From Streptomyces jumonjinensis (GTDB lineage Bacteria; Actinomycetota; Actinomycetes; Streptomycetales; Streptomycetaceae), in contig NZ_VCLA01000117.1 of the NCBI RefSeq assembly GCF_009600885.1, positions 27,475 to 91,474 of the forward strand: a DNA stretch of 64,000 nucleotides, written 5' to 3'. The first letter of the stretch is position 1; each line of letters opens with the position of its first letter. This document shows, piece by piece, positions 1 through 8,061 of this stretch. Below the pieces are notes generated by a model, which did no database searches, was not told the origin of the DNA, and saw nothing but the letters and a program-made list of their open reading frames with translations. The translations under genes were made by a program, and so were the position numbers.

Positions 1-1173
1 GCGGGCGCTGGACAGCGCGGTGCCGAGGGACGGGATGAACGCCAGCGACATACCGGCCGCGGCCAGCAGGGAGGCGGGCAGGACGTCGACCCAGAAGGTG
101 CCGTCCGGCCGGGCGAAGGACAGCCACAGCATGCCTGCCGCGAGGGCCAGCAGACCGGTGACGATCAGCGGCTTGGTCCCGAAGCGGGCCATCAGACGGG
201 GCGCCAGGACGATCATCATGATCATGATGGCGACCGTCATGGGCAGCAGGGCCGCGCCGGAGGCGAAGGCGCCCAGCCCCAGGACCTGCTGGAGGTAGAG
301 GTTGAGGAAGAACCACATCGGGATCCACGCGGCGGCCATCAGCAGCTGGGCGATGTTCGCTCCGGCCAGGTTGGGGGCCCGCCAGATGCCCAGCCGCATC
401 AGCGGCTCGCGGCGCTTGGACTGGATGGTGACGAACGCGGCGATCAGGGCCACGCCAGCCAGCAGCACGAGCCAGGTCTCGGCCGAGCCCCAACCGGTTT
501 CGGGAGCGCGGACGATGGCGTAGACGGCGACGGCCAGTCCCAGCGTGACGGTGGCCGCTCCCGCGAGGTCGACGGAGCCGCGGCGGATCGGGGCCGAGGG
601 CATGACGCCCGGGGTGAAGGCCAGCACGACCAGCGCGATCGGGATGTTGATGTAGAACACCCAGGGCCAGCTGGCGTACTCGGTGATGACACCGCCGAGG
701 AAGACTCCGGCGGTGCCGCCCGCCGGGGCCGCCGCGCCGTACAGGGCCAGCGCCTTGGTCAGTTCCTTGGGGCGGGAGCCGAAGAGCATCATCAGCAGGG
801 TCAGGGCGGACGGGGCGATCAGCGCGGCTCCGACACCCTGGAGGGCACGGCCGGTCAGTTCGACCCAGACCTCGGACGCGAGGCCGGCGACCAGGGATCC
901 CCCGGCCATCACGGCCCAGCCGGCGGTGAAGATCGTCTTGGCGCCGAACAGATCGGACAGCCGCCCGCCGAGGAGGAGCAGTCCGCCGAAGGCGATGACA
1001 TAGGCGTTGAAGACCCAGGACAGCCCCTCCGGGGAGAAGCCCAGGTCGACCTGCATCTTGGGGAGAGCCACGCCGATGATGGACGTGTCCATGATGACCG
1101 TGAACTGGGCCAGGGCTATGAGGACAAGCGCCGTCCAGCGGCGCGGATTTGGCGGGGTGGCTGGGGTGGACAT
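1..1173 (-). CDS. DHA2-family MFS efflux transporter, 3' end cut by window edge
   Basis: A drug:H+ antiporter of the inner membrane, probably of the 14-helix DHA2 (EmrB/QacA) family. The 391 visible codons have no stop and run off the window. The N-terminus shows the family signature: a first helix followed by MDTSIIGVALP, then the motif-A-like loop GGRLSDLFGAK between helices 2 and 3, then GRALQGVGAA. Hydrophobic segments continue to the edge. The ATG is preceded by TAGGAGATAGCC, a good ribosome binding site. Two palindromic operators lie immediately upstream, so expression is probably repressed and induced by a ligand or metal. The substrate cannot be told from sequence. Confidence 0.88.
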   Translation of the reverse strand, partial: MSTPATPPNPRRWTALVLIALAQFTVIMDTSIIGVALPKMQVDLGFSPEGLSWVFNAYVIAFGGLLLLGGRLSDLFGAKTIFTAGWAVMAGGSLVAGLASEVWVELTGRALQGVGAALIAPSALTLLMMLFGSRPKELTKALALYGAAAPAGGTAGVFLGGVITEYASWPWVFYINIPIALVVLAFTPGVMPSAPIRRGSVDLAGAATVTLGLAVAVYAIVRAPETGWGSAETWLVLLAGVALIAAFVTIQSKRREPLMRLGIWRAPNLAGANIAQLLMAAAWIPMWFFLNLYLQQVLGLGAFASGAALLPMTVAIMIMMIVLAPRLMARFGTKPLIVTGLLALAAGMLWLSFARPDGTFWVDVLPASLLAAAGMSLAFIPSLGTALSSAR

Positions 1174-1184
1174 GGCTATCTCCT

Positions 1185-1237
1185 ATACCGGAGGGGGGTA
1201 TCTTCCCTCGGCTCAGCAATATACCCCCCTCCGGTAT
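1185..1237. promoter_or_regulatory. Paired inverted CsoR/FrmR-like operators in front of the DHA2 pump
   Basis: ATACCGGAGGGGGGTAT at 1185-1201 recurs as its exact reverse complement at 1221-1237, with a 19-bp spacer. Each 17-mer also has the TACC...GGTA ends and G-tract core typical of CsoR/RcnR/FrmR-class operators. Both lie just upstream of the pump's ribosome binding site, where a bound tetramer would block transcription. The regulator is not in the window; its identity is inferred from motif shape only. Confidence 0.55.
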
Positions 1238-1287
1238 TTCACGCTGCCCCGTCCCTGTGTCGGGAGTGCGGTTCAAATCGGCGCGGT

Positions 1288-2562
1288 CTACGCGACTTTG
1301 GACAAAGTGGACCTGTCCGTCCGGGTTGCGGTCGGGCCGGGCGTCGGGGGCGCGGTCACGGCTCGCCGTCCGTCGTGGCGTGGCCAGAGGAGGAGGACGC
1401 CGATGGCGCCCGCCCCGGCGAGGGCCGCGAGGACGGTCCAGGCGAGGGTGAGGCCGACGTCCGTACCGATCCATCCCGCGATGGGGTAGGTGATCAGCCA
1501 GGCCAGGTGCGACAGGGAGAACTGGGCCGCGAAGGTCTCGGGGATGGCGTTCGGCTCGACGGAGGCGCGCAGGACCTTGCCGGTCGGTGTGATGATCAGC
1601 GCCATGCCGACGCCGATCACGGTCCAGACGATCGCCGTACCGGTCCAGGTGGTCACGCCGGTGGCGGCGAGGGCCGCGGCGGCGACCGTACCGCCGACGA
1701 GGACCCCGGCACCGGTCACCATGACGGTGCGGGCGGCGATCCGGTCGAGTGCGCGGGGCAGCGCGAGGGCGGCCAGGAGGGTTCCGCCACCGGAGGCGGC
1801 GAGCATCCACGCCACATCCGACTGCGAGCCGCCGAGCCCGTCGCGGACATGGTTGACGGTGTTGACGACGACGATCGACCCTGCCGCCGCGACCACGAGG
1901 TTGAGCGCCAGGACGCCGCGCAGCCGCGGTGTCCTGAGGAAGGTCCTGATCCCCGCCGCCACCTTGTCCCAGGCCCGGGTGTGCGCACTGGGGCGGGCGT
2001 CGGGGACACGGGCCGCCAGGACCAGCAGGCCGGAGAGGAGGAATCCGGCGGAGGTGCCCAGGAACAGCCGGTCGAAGCTCATGAACGCCAGGGCGACCGC
2101 CGCCAGTACGGGGCTGAGCAGGCTCTCCATGGTGGAGGCGACCTGAGAGGCGGAAAGGGCACGCGTGTAGTCGGACCCGTCGGTGACGATGTCGGGAATG
2201 ACGGCCTGGAACGTCGGGGTGAACGCCGCGGACGCGGCTTGGAGCAGGCCGATCAGCAGGTAGATGTGCCAGACCTCGGTGACGAGCGGCAGTGCCAGGA
2301 CCACCGCGGCGCGCACCACGTCGAGGAGGACCAGGAAGGTTCTTCGGGGGAAGCGGTCGACGTACGCGGCGGTGAGGGGGGCGATGACCACGTACATGAC
2401 CATCTTGATGGTCAGCGCGGTGCCGAGGACGGCGCCGGCGCGCGGGCCGGCGAGGTCGTAGGCGAGCAGCCCGAGGGCCACTGTGGTCAGCCCGGTGCCG
2501 AACAGGGCGATGATCTGGGCGCTGAACAGGAGGCGGTAGTTGCGGTTGGCGAAGAGGCGCAT
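1288..2562 (-). CDS. MFS transporter (MFS_3/transmembrane secretion effector type)
   Basis: A 424-aa, about 12-helix major facilitator in the cytoplasmic membrane, of the group that includes Mef-type macrolide pumps and NreB-like metal pumps. It starts MRLFANRNYRLLF, the usual amphipathic N-terminus of this group, and carries the helix 2-3 loop YVDRFPRR (motif A-like). The C-terminal 25 residues are hydrophilic. I chose the ATG with GGAAGGAA upstream; a longer reading frame extends 84 codons further but is arginine/proline-rich and lacks membrane character. It lies downstream of, and in the same direction as, the His-rich gene but behind a strong terminator, so it probably has its own promoter. 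Substrate unknown. Confidence 0.85.
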   Translation of the reverse strand: MRLFANRNYRLLFSAQIIALFGTGLTTVALGLLAYDLAGPRAGAVLGTALTIKMVMYVVIAPLTAAYVDRFPRRTFLVLLDVVRAAVVLALPLVTEVWHIYLLIGLLQAASAAFTPTFQAVIPDIVTDGSDYTRALSASQVASTMESLLSPVLAAVALAFMSFDRLFLGTSAGFLLSGLLVLAARVPDARPSAHTRAWDKVAAGIRTFLRTPRLRGVLALNLVVAAAGSIVVVNTVNHVRDGLGGSQSDVAWMLAASGGGTLLAALALPRALDRIAARTVMVTGAGVLVGGTVAAAALAATGVTTWTGTAIVWTVIGVGMALIITPTGKVLRASVEPNAIPETFAAQFSLSHLAWLITYPIAGWIGTDVGLTLAWTVLAALAGAGAIGVLLLWPRHDGRRAVTAPPTPGPTATRTDRSTLSKVA

Positions 2563-2593
2563 GGCGGGTTCCTTCCATGTCCGTGCGGCGGGG

Positions 2594-2738
2594 CCCGCCC
2601 TCGGGCGGGAGACCGGGCCTCGCGGAGGGAGGCCCGGGTGTCGCTGTGCGGCGGTGCCGCCCTCAGGGGTGAGGCCGGCGGACAGGGACAGGGCCCGCAG
2701 CCCTGCTGGACCGGGATGGTGGGTGTCGGACGGGGCAT
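2594..2738 (-). promoter_or_regulatory. Possible leader with small ORF and two hairpins ahead of the MFS gene
   Basis: An ATG at 2738 with a good ribosome binding site (GGAAGGACCGTC) opens a reading frame overlapping the MFS start in another frame. Between the two starts lie two perfect stems: CCGGGCCTC/GAGGCCCGG (2613-2637) and CCCGCCC/GGGCGGG (2594-2609), the second ending about 20 nt before the MFS ribosome binding site. This resembles ribosome-dependent attenuation leaders of some efflux genes, but the peptide has no recognised stalling motif, so the role is speculative. Confidence 0.3.
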
Positions 2739-2775
2739 GACGGTCCTTCCAGGGCGGGCGGGGGTCGGGGTCGGC

Positions 2776-2801
2776 GGGGCGCTCGACGGGTCGAGCGCCC
2801 C
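2776..2801 (-). terminator. Intrinsic terminator hairpin after the His-rich gene
   Basis: A perfect 11-bp stem, GGGGCGCTCGA with TCGAGCGCCCC, encloses a 4-nt loop and sits 15 bp beyond the stop codon of the His-rich gene. There is no long T tract, which is normal for Streptomyces terminators. Confidence 0.75.
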
Positions 2802-2816
2802 TGGGTTCTGCCACGG

Positions 2817-3632
2817 TCAGTGGTGGTGCGCGTGGTGGCCGTGGTGGTGGCCCGTGTGCTCGGGCGCGGCCTGGGACGCCCGTACTGTGAACTCGGCGGT
2901 CCGGACCGTGTCGTTGTGCTGGAAGTCCAGGTAGAGGCGGTACGTGCCGCCCGATGGCGCGGCGGCCAGGAAGGTGATCCCGGGCCCCGGCTCGGTGGCG
3001 CCGTCACCGGGCTCACCCTCCGGGTGGACATGGAGGTACCCCAGGTCGCCGACGCGCAGCGCCACCAGGTGCCCGTACGCCTCCAGGTAGGGCTCCAGGT
3101 CGGTGACAGGCTCCCCGTTCCGGCTGACGGTGAGCGTCAGTTCGCCCATCTCGCCGGGCACGAGTTCACCGTCGAGGGTGACGGTGTACCCGCCGACGTG
3201 AGCGGTGCGGGTGTCCCCGGGAAGCGGCTGCGGGTCGTACGGTCCGGCGACCGAGGCGTCGATCCCCAGCGTCATGGTTCCGTCGTGGCCTGCCGGGTGG
3301 ATGTCGGCGAAGAACCTCCAGTCCCCCGGTGTCAGGGTCACCTCGACACTCCAGGTGCCCTTCTCGTCCATCACCGGGTGCACATGCTGGAAACCGGTCG
3401 TGTCGCGCCGGACGCCGATGAGGTGCAGCTTCTTCCCGTGCTCGGGCGTGAACCCGGTCACCGGCCGCCCATCGGGACCGGTCACCCGGAGGGTGACCGT
3501 CTGCGCCCCGGCGGAAAGGATCGTCGAGTCGAACTCCAGGGTGTACCCGCCCTCGGAGACCGACAGCCCACCCGGACGGGCTCCGCCGTGCCCGCTGTGG
3601 TCGGTCATGTCGTGGCCGGAGGTCCTCTTCAT
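2817..3632 (-). CDS. His-rich two-repeat protein, probably metal (copper) binding
   Basis: A 271-aa protein built of two similar beta-rich halves. Each half contains HL-[IV]-[GA]-[VL]-R followed by HVHP (around residues 70-85 and 190-205). The N-terminus has HDMTDHSGHGG and the C-terminus HTGHHHGHHAHHH, both obvious metal ligands. There is no clear signal peptide or membrane segment, although related proteins are often secreted or membrane linked. The start has GGTGGAGAAACG upstream. A CsoR-type operator lies 76 bp upstream and a terminator just downstream, so this is a single-gene unit. A role in copper binding or buffering is inferred from the histidines and operator; no enzyme activity is suggested. 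Confidence 0.75.
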   Translation of the reverse strand: MKRTSGHDMTDHSGHGGARPGGLSVSEGGYTLEFDSTILSAGAQTVTLRVTGPDGRPVTGFTPEHGKKLHLIGVRRDTTGFQHVHPVMDEKGTWSVEVTLTPGDWRFFADIHPAGHDGTMTLGIDASVAGPYDPQPLPGDTRTAHVGGYTVTLDGELVPGEMGELTLTVSRNGEPVTDLEPYLEAYGHLVALRVGDLGYLHVHPEGEPGDGATEPGPGITFLAAAPSGGTYRLYLDFQHNDTVRTAEFTVRASQAAPEHTGHHHGHHAHHH

Positions 3633-3707
3633 CGTTTCTCCACCCGTCTGCTGCGTGCTGAGCGATGCGTGTCTGGCGTTTGTCCGTCGGACATCCGCCA
3701 GAACAAC

Positions 3708-3724
3708 ATACCCCCCAGGGGTAT
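3708..3724. promoter_or_regulatory. CsoR-type operator upstream of the His-rich gene
   Basis: ATACCCCCCAGGGGTAT is a G/C-tract palindrome with TACCCC and GGGGTA ends, the form bound by copper-sensing CsoR repressors in actinobacteria and Bacillus. It lies 76 bp upstream of the start codon, in the expected promoter position. Confidence 0.6.
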
Positions 3725-3801
3725 CCAGATGCGGGAGTTCTCTGGGGAGGGGTGGTGCCGGTGGGCGAGGGTCCGGGACGTTCAGCCGTACGGACAGGAA
3801 A

Positions 3802-3844
3802 GGCCCCGACCGCGCCGGAGGATAGAGAAGCGCTGGTCAGGGCC
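3802..3844 (-). terminator. Original sdaA terminator left outside the element
   Basis: In minus-strand RNA the arms GGCCCUGACC and GGUCGGGGCC pair fully with one U-G wobble, around a 23-nt loop. It lies just downstream of the chromosomal copy of the sdaA 3' end (attL). A closely similar hairpin lies in the matching position beside attR, so the two ends share sequence well beyond the 61-bp core. Confidence 0.6.
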
Positions 3845-3859
3845 GCCTGGGAGAGTGAG

Positions 3860-3920
3860 GGCTCAGCACTCGATGATGTTCACCGCGAGCCCGCCCCGGG
3901 CCGTCTCCTTGTACTTCACC
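3860..3920. repeat. attL: direct repeat of the sdaA 3' end
   Basis: This 61-bp segment is repeated at the sdaA 3' end with one difference (G at 3899, C at 21109). Read on the minus strand it encodes the last residues of L-serine ammonia-lyase, including [10 protein letters not shown] and the stop. Here it forms the last codons of the integrase gene, in the same frame. The repeat pair defines the two ends of a 17.2-kb insertion. Confidence 0.9.
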
Positions 3921-5296
3921 TTCACGGCGTCCGCCATGCTGATCATGGTCCTGAGCTGTGGTTTCAGGCTGAGACCAGAGGCCCGTCCGGCCGCCAGGGA
4001 CTTCTCAGGGACTTTGCGCCCGGCGTCGGCGAGCCAGGAGTCCATGGCGGCCAGACCGCGACGCCCGGCTCCGGGCATGAAGTGAGCGTAGTGGTCGAGC
4101 GTGATCTTGGGGGAGGAGTGCCCGAGCCAGGCCGCGAGGCTCACCACGGACTCGCCGGCCTCCAGCTGCACGCTGGCGTAGGTGTGCCGCAGGACGTGGA
4201 ACATGTCCGACCGCGACGACGCGTAGACCGGGTAGCGGCGGACTCGGCCGCCGTACTGCTGGACCTTCTCCCCGGTTACGGTGAGCAGTCCGACGGCCGC
4301 GAGGGCGGGCCGCCAGCTCCGCTCGTTCCAGGTCTTGTAGTAGATCCGGTTCCCGTGGGAGGTCGTGAGGACGAGCTGCACGGTGATCGGGCGCCGCTGT
4401 CGCTCCTCCAGAGCGTTGGTCGGCGGCTCCGGGTTCCGCCAGGGGAGGGTGCACGCCGTCGAGGGGAACTGGTGGAAGTGCGCGCGGGCGCGAGCCGCCA
4501 GTTTGGGGGAGAGGGGTACCTCTCGTGTCTTGCCGCCCTTCGGCAGACAAAAGTACGGACGCCCTTTTGTGTCCCACCGGAGCTGACGCCGGATGCGCAC
4601 GACCATGTTCGTGAAGTCGAAGTCCTCCTCGGCCAGGCCGAACGCCTCGCCCTGGCGCAGACCGAGCCCGAGGCCCAGATCCACGGCGAACCGGTAGCGC
4701 TCCTGAAGGTGTTCCCGGACTGCGTCGACGGTTGTACGGGCCCACGCCTTGGCCTTCTTCTCCTTGGCGCGTGGGGCCTTGACGCTCTTGTGGACCTTGA
4801 GCGGGTTCCGCAGCAGCCGCTGGTCGTCCACGGCGCTGTTGAGGATGGACGAGAGGTGTCCCCAGATCACCTCTGCGGTCGAGTCCTCGACCCGCGTCAG
4901 CAGGATCGCCTTGAAGGTGCGCAGGGTGGACGCGTCGATGTCCCGCAGCGCCACGTCGCCGAGCAGCGGGATGAGGTGGTTGTTGATCCGGCTGGCCATG
5001 GGGCCGGCGGTCGAGGGCTCATCGGTCCGTCCCGGCCACCAGTGCTCCACGATGTAGTCGCCGACCGAGATCGCGCCGTCGCGGGGGTCGATGAACTCGC
5101 CCCGGCGGGAGTCGGTCGTGGCGGTCGCCAGCCACTTCTTGGCGTCCTCGCTGGTGGTGAACGAGCGGTCCTGGACGCCAGGTATCCCCTTGACGCGGTA
5201 CCGCATACCCGTGCCGTACAGGGCGGTGCGCTCGCGCTTGCCGGTCTCCTTGTTTGGCCGCTTCTTCAGCCATCGGTCCTCTACGTAACCGGCCAT
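3863..5296 (-). CDS. int: Tyrosine-family site-specific integrase of the island
   Basis: A 477-aa recombinase that should insert and excise the island at the sdaA 3' end. The N-terminal part (about residues 1-75) resembles an arm-binding domain, followed by a SAM-like core-binding domain (about 80-180) and the catalytic domain. The active-site set is visible: Arg in GLRQGEAFGL, a Lys in GGKTREVPL, HVLRHTY (His-x-x-Arg), LGHSS (His) and the nucleophile Tyr in LDHYAHF. The ATG has GGGAG 10 nt upstream. The last 18 residues are read from the attachment core, so the protein ends with the C-terminus of SdaA. The arm-site pair lies inside the coding sequence. It is transcribed towards attL, as in many actinobacterial elements. 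Confidence 0.92.
   Translation of the reverse strand: MAGYVEDRWLKKRPNKETGKRERTALYGTGMRYRVKGIPGVQDRSFTTSEDAKKWLATATTDSRRGEFIDPRDGAISVGDYIVEHWWPGRTDEPSTAGPMASRINNHLIPLLGDVALRDIDASTLRTFKAILLTRVEDSTAEVIWGHLSSILNSAVDDQRLLRNPLKVHKSVKAPRAKEKKAKAWARTTVDAVREHLQERYRFAVDLGLGLGLRQGEAFGLAEEDFDFTNMVVRIRRQLRWDTKGRPYFCLPKGGKTREVPLSPKLAARARAHFHQFPSTACTLPWRNPEPPTNALEERQRRPITVQLVLTTSHGNRIYYKTWNERSWRPALAAVGLLTVTGEKVQQYGGRVRRYPVYASSRSDMFHVLRHTYASVQLEAGESVVSLAAWLGHSSPKITLDHYAHFMPGAGRRGLAAMDSWLADAGRKVPEKSLAAGRASGLSLKPQLRTMISMADAVKVKYKETARGGLAVNIIEC
3995..4013. promoter_or_regulatory. Left arm-type integrase site: paired CAGGGACT
   Basis: Two CAGGGACT copies begin 11 bp apart, 75 bp inside attL. An almost identical pair, with the same spacing and orientation, occurs inside the right end. 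One helical turn between copies fits two integrase arm domains on one face of DNA. These bases also encode residues VPEKSL of the integrase. Confidence 0.5.
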
Positions 5297-5420
5297 GCGC
5301 TTGGTGCTCCCTTTGTGGTGCGGTGATTCCTTCCGAGTGGGTGTTGAGAACGCTGGCCGGAGCCGGTCCTTATCCCGTATCCGGAGATTTCTTTGAAGGA
5401 TTTTTCGAGGGGGAGTTGCG

Positions 5421-5686
5421 CTATGCGACCCTGCGTGTGCGGGCCTGAGGCTTCTGGAGAAGCGGGTCAAGGGAGGGATTCGACCGTGAATCGGACAGCT
5501 CTTGAGCGCGCACCCACTCGTCAAGCACTGTGATCCGATACATGACGCGACGGCCCATGCGGAAGCTCGGCGGCCCTGGCGACGGTGACGCCAGACATAC
5601 AGGGTGTTCGGGTAGAGCCCCAGATATGTGGCTGCCTGAGGGAGGCTCAAGAAGGCCGTTTCGTGCTGTGGGGTTGTCTGAGGCAT
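5421..5686 (-). pseudogene. Frameshifted excisionase-like MerR/helix-turn-helix gene
   Basis: The first 35 codons encode an excisionase-type winged helix (LSLPQAATYLGLYPNTLYVW). At about 5573-5577 a base appears to be missing. In the other frame the expected continuation resumes at once: PPSFRMGRRVMYR, then TVLDEWVRAQEL and a stop at 5421. The whole is 266 bp, one short of 89 codons. It lies just upstream of the integrase, the usual xis-int order. The shift fuses the xis start in frame with the integrase gene, giving a 607-codon open frame that I regard as accidental. A sequencing error is the alternative. Confidence 0.7.
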
Positions 5687-5808
5687 GGCTGTGTTCCTGT
5701 CGTCCGGCCTTGAGGTGACAGGAGGATGGTCCGGAGAAAGAGAGGCTTGGATGAGCCGGGCCGCCGGTGATAGAGGGTCCTTCGGTAGCTCCCCGGTATG
5801 CGCCCCTT

Positions 5809-6513
5809 CTACGTGACCTCAGTTCCGATCAGCCGCAGAAGCTGCGAAGGGTCGGTGAGGTCGGTGATCACATGATCCGCGCCTGCGTCGGCCAGATCGG
5901 CTGCCGAGGTGGTCCCGGAGGAGACGCCGATCACCCGGGCTCCGCCTTCACGTCCCGTGCGGACGTCCTCCAGAGAGTCCCCGACGATGACGGTGTTGCT
6001 CCGGTCGAAGCTGCGGCCGTACACGGCCCCGGCCCGCTGCTGTGCAACGCTCACCAGGGCCGGGCGATGAGGATCGTCCGATGCGTACCCGCCGACCGCC
6101 GGATCGACAAGGTCGATCAGGTCGAATGTCGAGAGTTTGATTTCCGCGCTGGCCTGAAGATTTCCGGTGACGACGGTCGGCAGAAGATGGGGAGACTTCC
6201 GTACCGCGGTGAGCGAATCGACCGCACCGGGGAGCAGCAGCCCATCTGTCAGCATTCTTTCTCGGTGCCACTCCAACTCCCCGGGCATGAGACCGATGAT
6301 CCGCTGGGCGAATGCGTCCACCTGCTCTGCGGGGACACCGTTCACGGTGAGGAGTTCCTTCACCGCGACCGGCATGGTGACGCCCGTACCCTTTGCCGGA
6401 AGCCGCTCCGGGGCGCGGCCGACCACCTTCTCGAAGACGGTGCGGTAGACGAGCCGGTCGACATCGCCGACGTAGAGAAGAGTCCGGTCGATGTCCCACA
6501 GGACCAGGATCAT
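5809..6513 (-). CDS. HAD-superfamily phosphatase
   Basis: A 234-aa cytoplasmic haloacid-dehalogenase-like hydrolase. Motif I is WDIDRTLL (Asp7 nucleophile and Asp9 acid/base), motif II is VVTGN, and motif IV is VIVGDSLEDV. A helical cap lies between motifs I and II (about residues 15-90), as in phosphoglycolate-phosphatase-like members. Its ATG overlaps the stop of the XRE regulator gene (ATGA), so the two are translationally coupled and probably act together. The substrate is unknown. A role in the lanthipeptide pathway is possible only because of location; it could equally be a general small-molecule phosphatase. Confidence 0.85.
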   Translation of the reverse strand: MILVLWDIDRTLLYVGDVDRLVYRTVFEKVVGRAPERLPAKGTGVTMPVAVKELLTVNGVPAEQVDAFAQRIIGLMPGELEWHRERMLTDGLLLPGAVDSLTAVRKSPHLLPTVVTGNLQASAEIKLSTFDLIDLVDPAVGGYASDDPHRPALVSVAQQRAGAVYGRSFDRSNTVIVGDSLEDVRTGREGGARVIGVSSGTTSAADLADAGADHVITDLTDPSQLLRLIGTEVT

Positions 6514-8000
6514 GCCGCCGCACGCCCCTTCATGACGGATTCGCCGCGTTCCAGGAGGTCGCGCGCCGCAGGGGAGTCCTCGAACCGCCGGACCTCCCCG
6601 AGCATGGAGCGGAGGTGATCGTCCAGGCGAGCGGAGTGCACACCGTCCACCAGGCTGAGGACATCCTGGGCGATACCCCATCCGGCGTCGGGGTTCTTCG
6701 TCTGCATGTGAGCGGTCGCCGCTCGGGAGAGGAACTGGGCAGTCGTACGGATCTCCTCCTGGCGCAACTCATGACGAGCGGCGTCGAACGACTCCGCCGC
6801 TTCGGCGGGCCGACCGAGATCGAGAAGGCAGCTTGCCGTCTGACCGAGGATCTCGCCCGGCTTGATCCAGTACAGCCAGTCCGGATCGTCTTCCCCACGG
6901 CCCTGTGCACACAGCACCCTGGCTTCCTCAAGGGCCGCTCGGGCGGCTGACTCCTCGCGCAGCCGTGCGTGGCCTCGGGCCTGTCGGGTCAGAAGCATCG
7001 CCTGGAGGGCCGGAGCGTCGCGGTCGCTGATACTCAGCCGCGCGGTCCTGGCGGCGGTGACCGCGTCCCGTGGATCTCCGACGGAGTACCCATGGATGGC
7101 CAGGAAGGAGAGGGCCGCTGCGGTAAGGCGGGAGTCTCCGGAGGAGTGTGCGGCTCGCAGCGCGGCGAGGAACAGCCTCTGTGCCTTCGCGTGGTTGCCG
7201 CCATCGAACATGTACCAGCCGGCCTGAGTTGCCGCGTCTGCGGTCGCCGCCGCCAGCCGGCGTCCCCGGGCCTCGTCGTACGAACCGTGCTTCAGCAGCC
7301 TGACGAGGATCTTCAGGTGTCCCACCGACGTCGCCGCCAGACTGCCGCTGCCGCTACTGGCGTCCATGTGCCGGAGAGCGTCGGTCGTCGCCTCCAGAGA
7401 GGTAATCAGCGGGATGGTGACTCTGGTGCCGTTCGGAGACATCGAGGCCATGGCCTCAGGGGCCGCGATGGTGGATTGCAGCATGTAGTGCGTCAGGCTG
7501 GCCCCGCTGAGAGCCAGCACCCCACGGCGTTTCATGACACCTCCGACAGCGAACTCAAGTGAGGTCACCATACGGTCCGTGTTCCACGGCAGAGCGGGGT
7601 CGAGAGGCCCGTTCGACGCCCCCCGGTCCGGTTCACCGAACGGGGTCAACAGCAGGGGACGAAGGTCCGCGGGAAGCCCGAGGCCGTTGAGGAAGTCGAT
7701 GATGGCCTCGCCTCCTCCCAGGTGTTTCCGGCCGCGTTCCAGGTCGGAGATGAACGACTGGGTGAGGCCCGTCAGCGAGCGGACGGCCATCTGAGAGAGG
7801 CCGGACCGCCTGCGCAGCAGCCGTAGTAACTCGCCGAAGTCCCAGGCGGACAGGGCCCTGCAGACCTGTTCATCACGCCATGCCCGGTCGGGAATATGCG
7901 CGATGTCGCCGCCCCGGGAGCAAGGAGCGCACAGAGGGTCGGGGTTGTACTGGCTCAGCCCGTGACCGCACTTGCCGCACACACGAAACGACGACTTCAT
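6510..8000 (-). CDS. Zinc-ribbon XRE-family regulator with TPR-like C-terminus (TTA codon)
   Basis: A 496-aa regulator. Residues 8-27 form a CxxC...CxxC zinc ribbon (Cys8, 11, 24, 27). A helix-turn-helix follows at about 58-100 (GLSQMAVRSLTGLTQSFISDL). The rest is a long helical, TPR-like region seen in Streptomyces regulators that sense ligands or partners. Leu58 is encoded by TTA (7827-7829), a rare codon read by the bldA tRNA, so translation may be tied to development. The ATG has GGAAGGACCGCTC upstream. It is divergent from the HATPase gene, with a 24-bp perfect palindrome between them that is a likely operator. It probably controls the adjacent lanthipeptide genes. Confidence 0.85.
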   Translation of the reverse strand: MKSSFRVCGKCGHGLSQYNPDPLCAPCSRGGDIAHIPDRAWRDEQVCRALSAWDFGELLRLLRRRSGLSQMAVRSLTGLTQSFISDLERGRKHLGGGEAIIDFLNGLGLPADLRPLLLTPFGEPDRGASNGPLDPALPWNTDRMVTSLEFAVGGVMKRRGVLALSGASLTHYMLQSTIAAPEAMASMSPNGTRVTIPLITSLEATTDALRHMDASSGSGSLAATSVGHLKILVRLLKHGSYDEARGRRLAAATADAATQAGWYMFDGGNHAKAQRLFLAALRAAHSSGDSRLTAAALSFLAIHGYSVGDPRDAVTAARTARLSISDRDAPALQAMLLTRQARGHARLREESAARAALEEARVLCAQGRGEDDPDWLYWIKPGEILGQTASCLLDLGRPAEAAESFDAARHELRQEEIRTTAQFLSRAATAHMQTKNPDAGWGIAQDVLSLVDGVHSARLDDHLRSMLGEVRRFEDSPAARDLLERGESVMKGRAAA

Positions 8001-8061
8001 GAGCGGTCCTTCCTGCACTGCCTCACCGCGGCCAACCGACGGCACCAGGCTAGGCGTAGGT

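Noticed and set aside
1288..2814. Longer 508-aa start for the MFS gene
   Set aside because: The extra 84 residues are Pro/Arg-rich, would overlap a terminator hairpin, and the inner ATG has a strong ribosome binding site.
1375..2934. Long open frame opposite the MFS gene
   Set aside because: Its composition is Gly/Arg/Asp-rich noise typical of antisense frames in high-GC DNA; the minus-strand gene has clear membrane helices. The same applies to other long opposite-strand frames, for example over gcvT, ligA and gatA.
3863..5686. A continuous 607-codon frame joining excisionase-like and integrase sequences
   Set aside because: The excisionase frame clearly continues in another frame to its own stop, and the integrase has its own ATG and ribosome binding site. 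The fusion is best explained by a one-base deletion.
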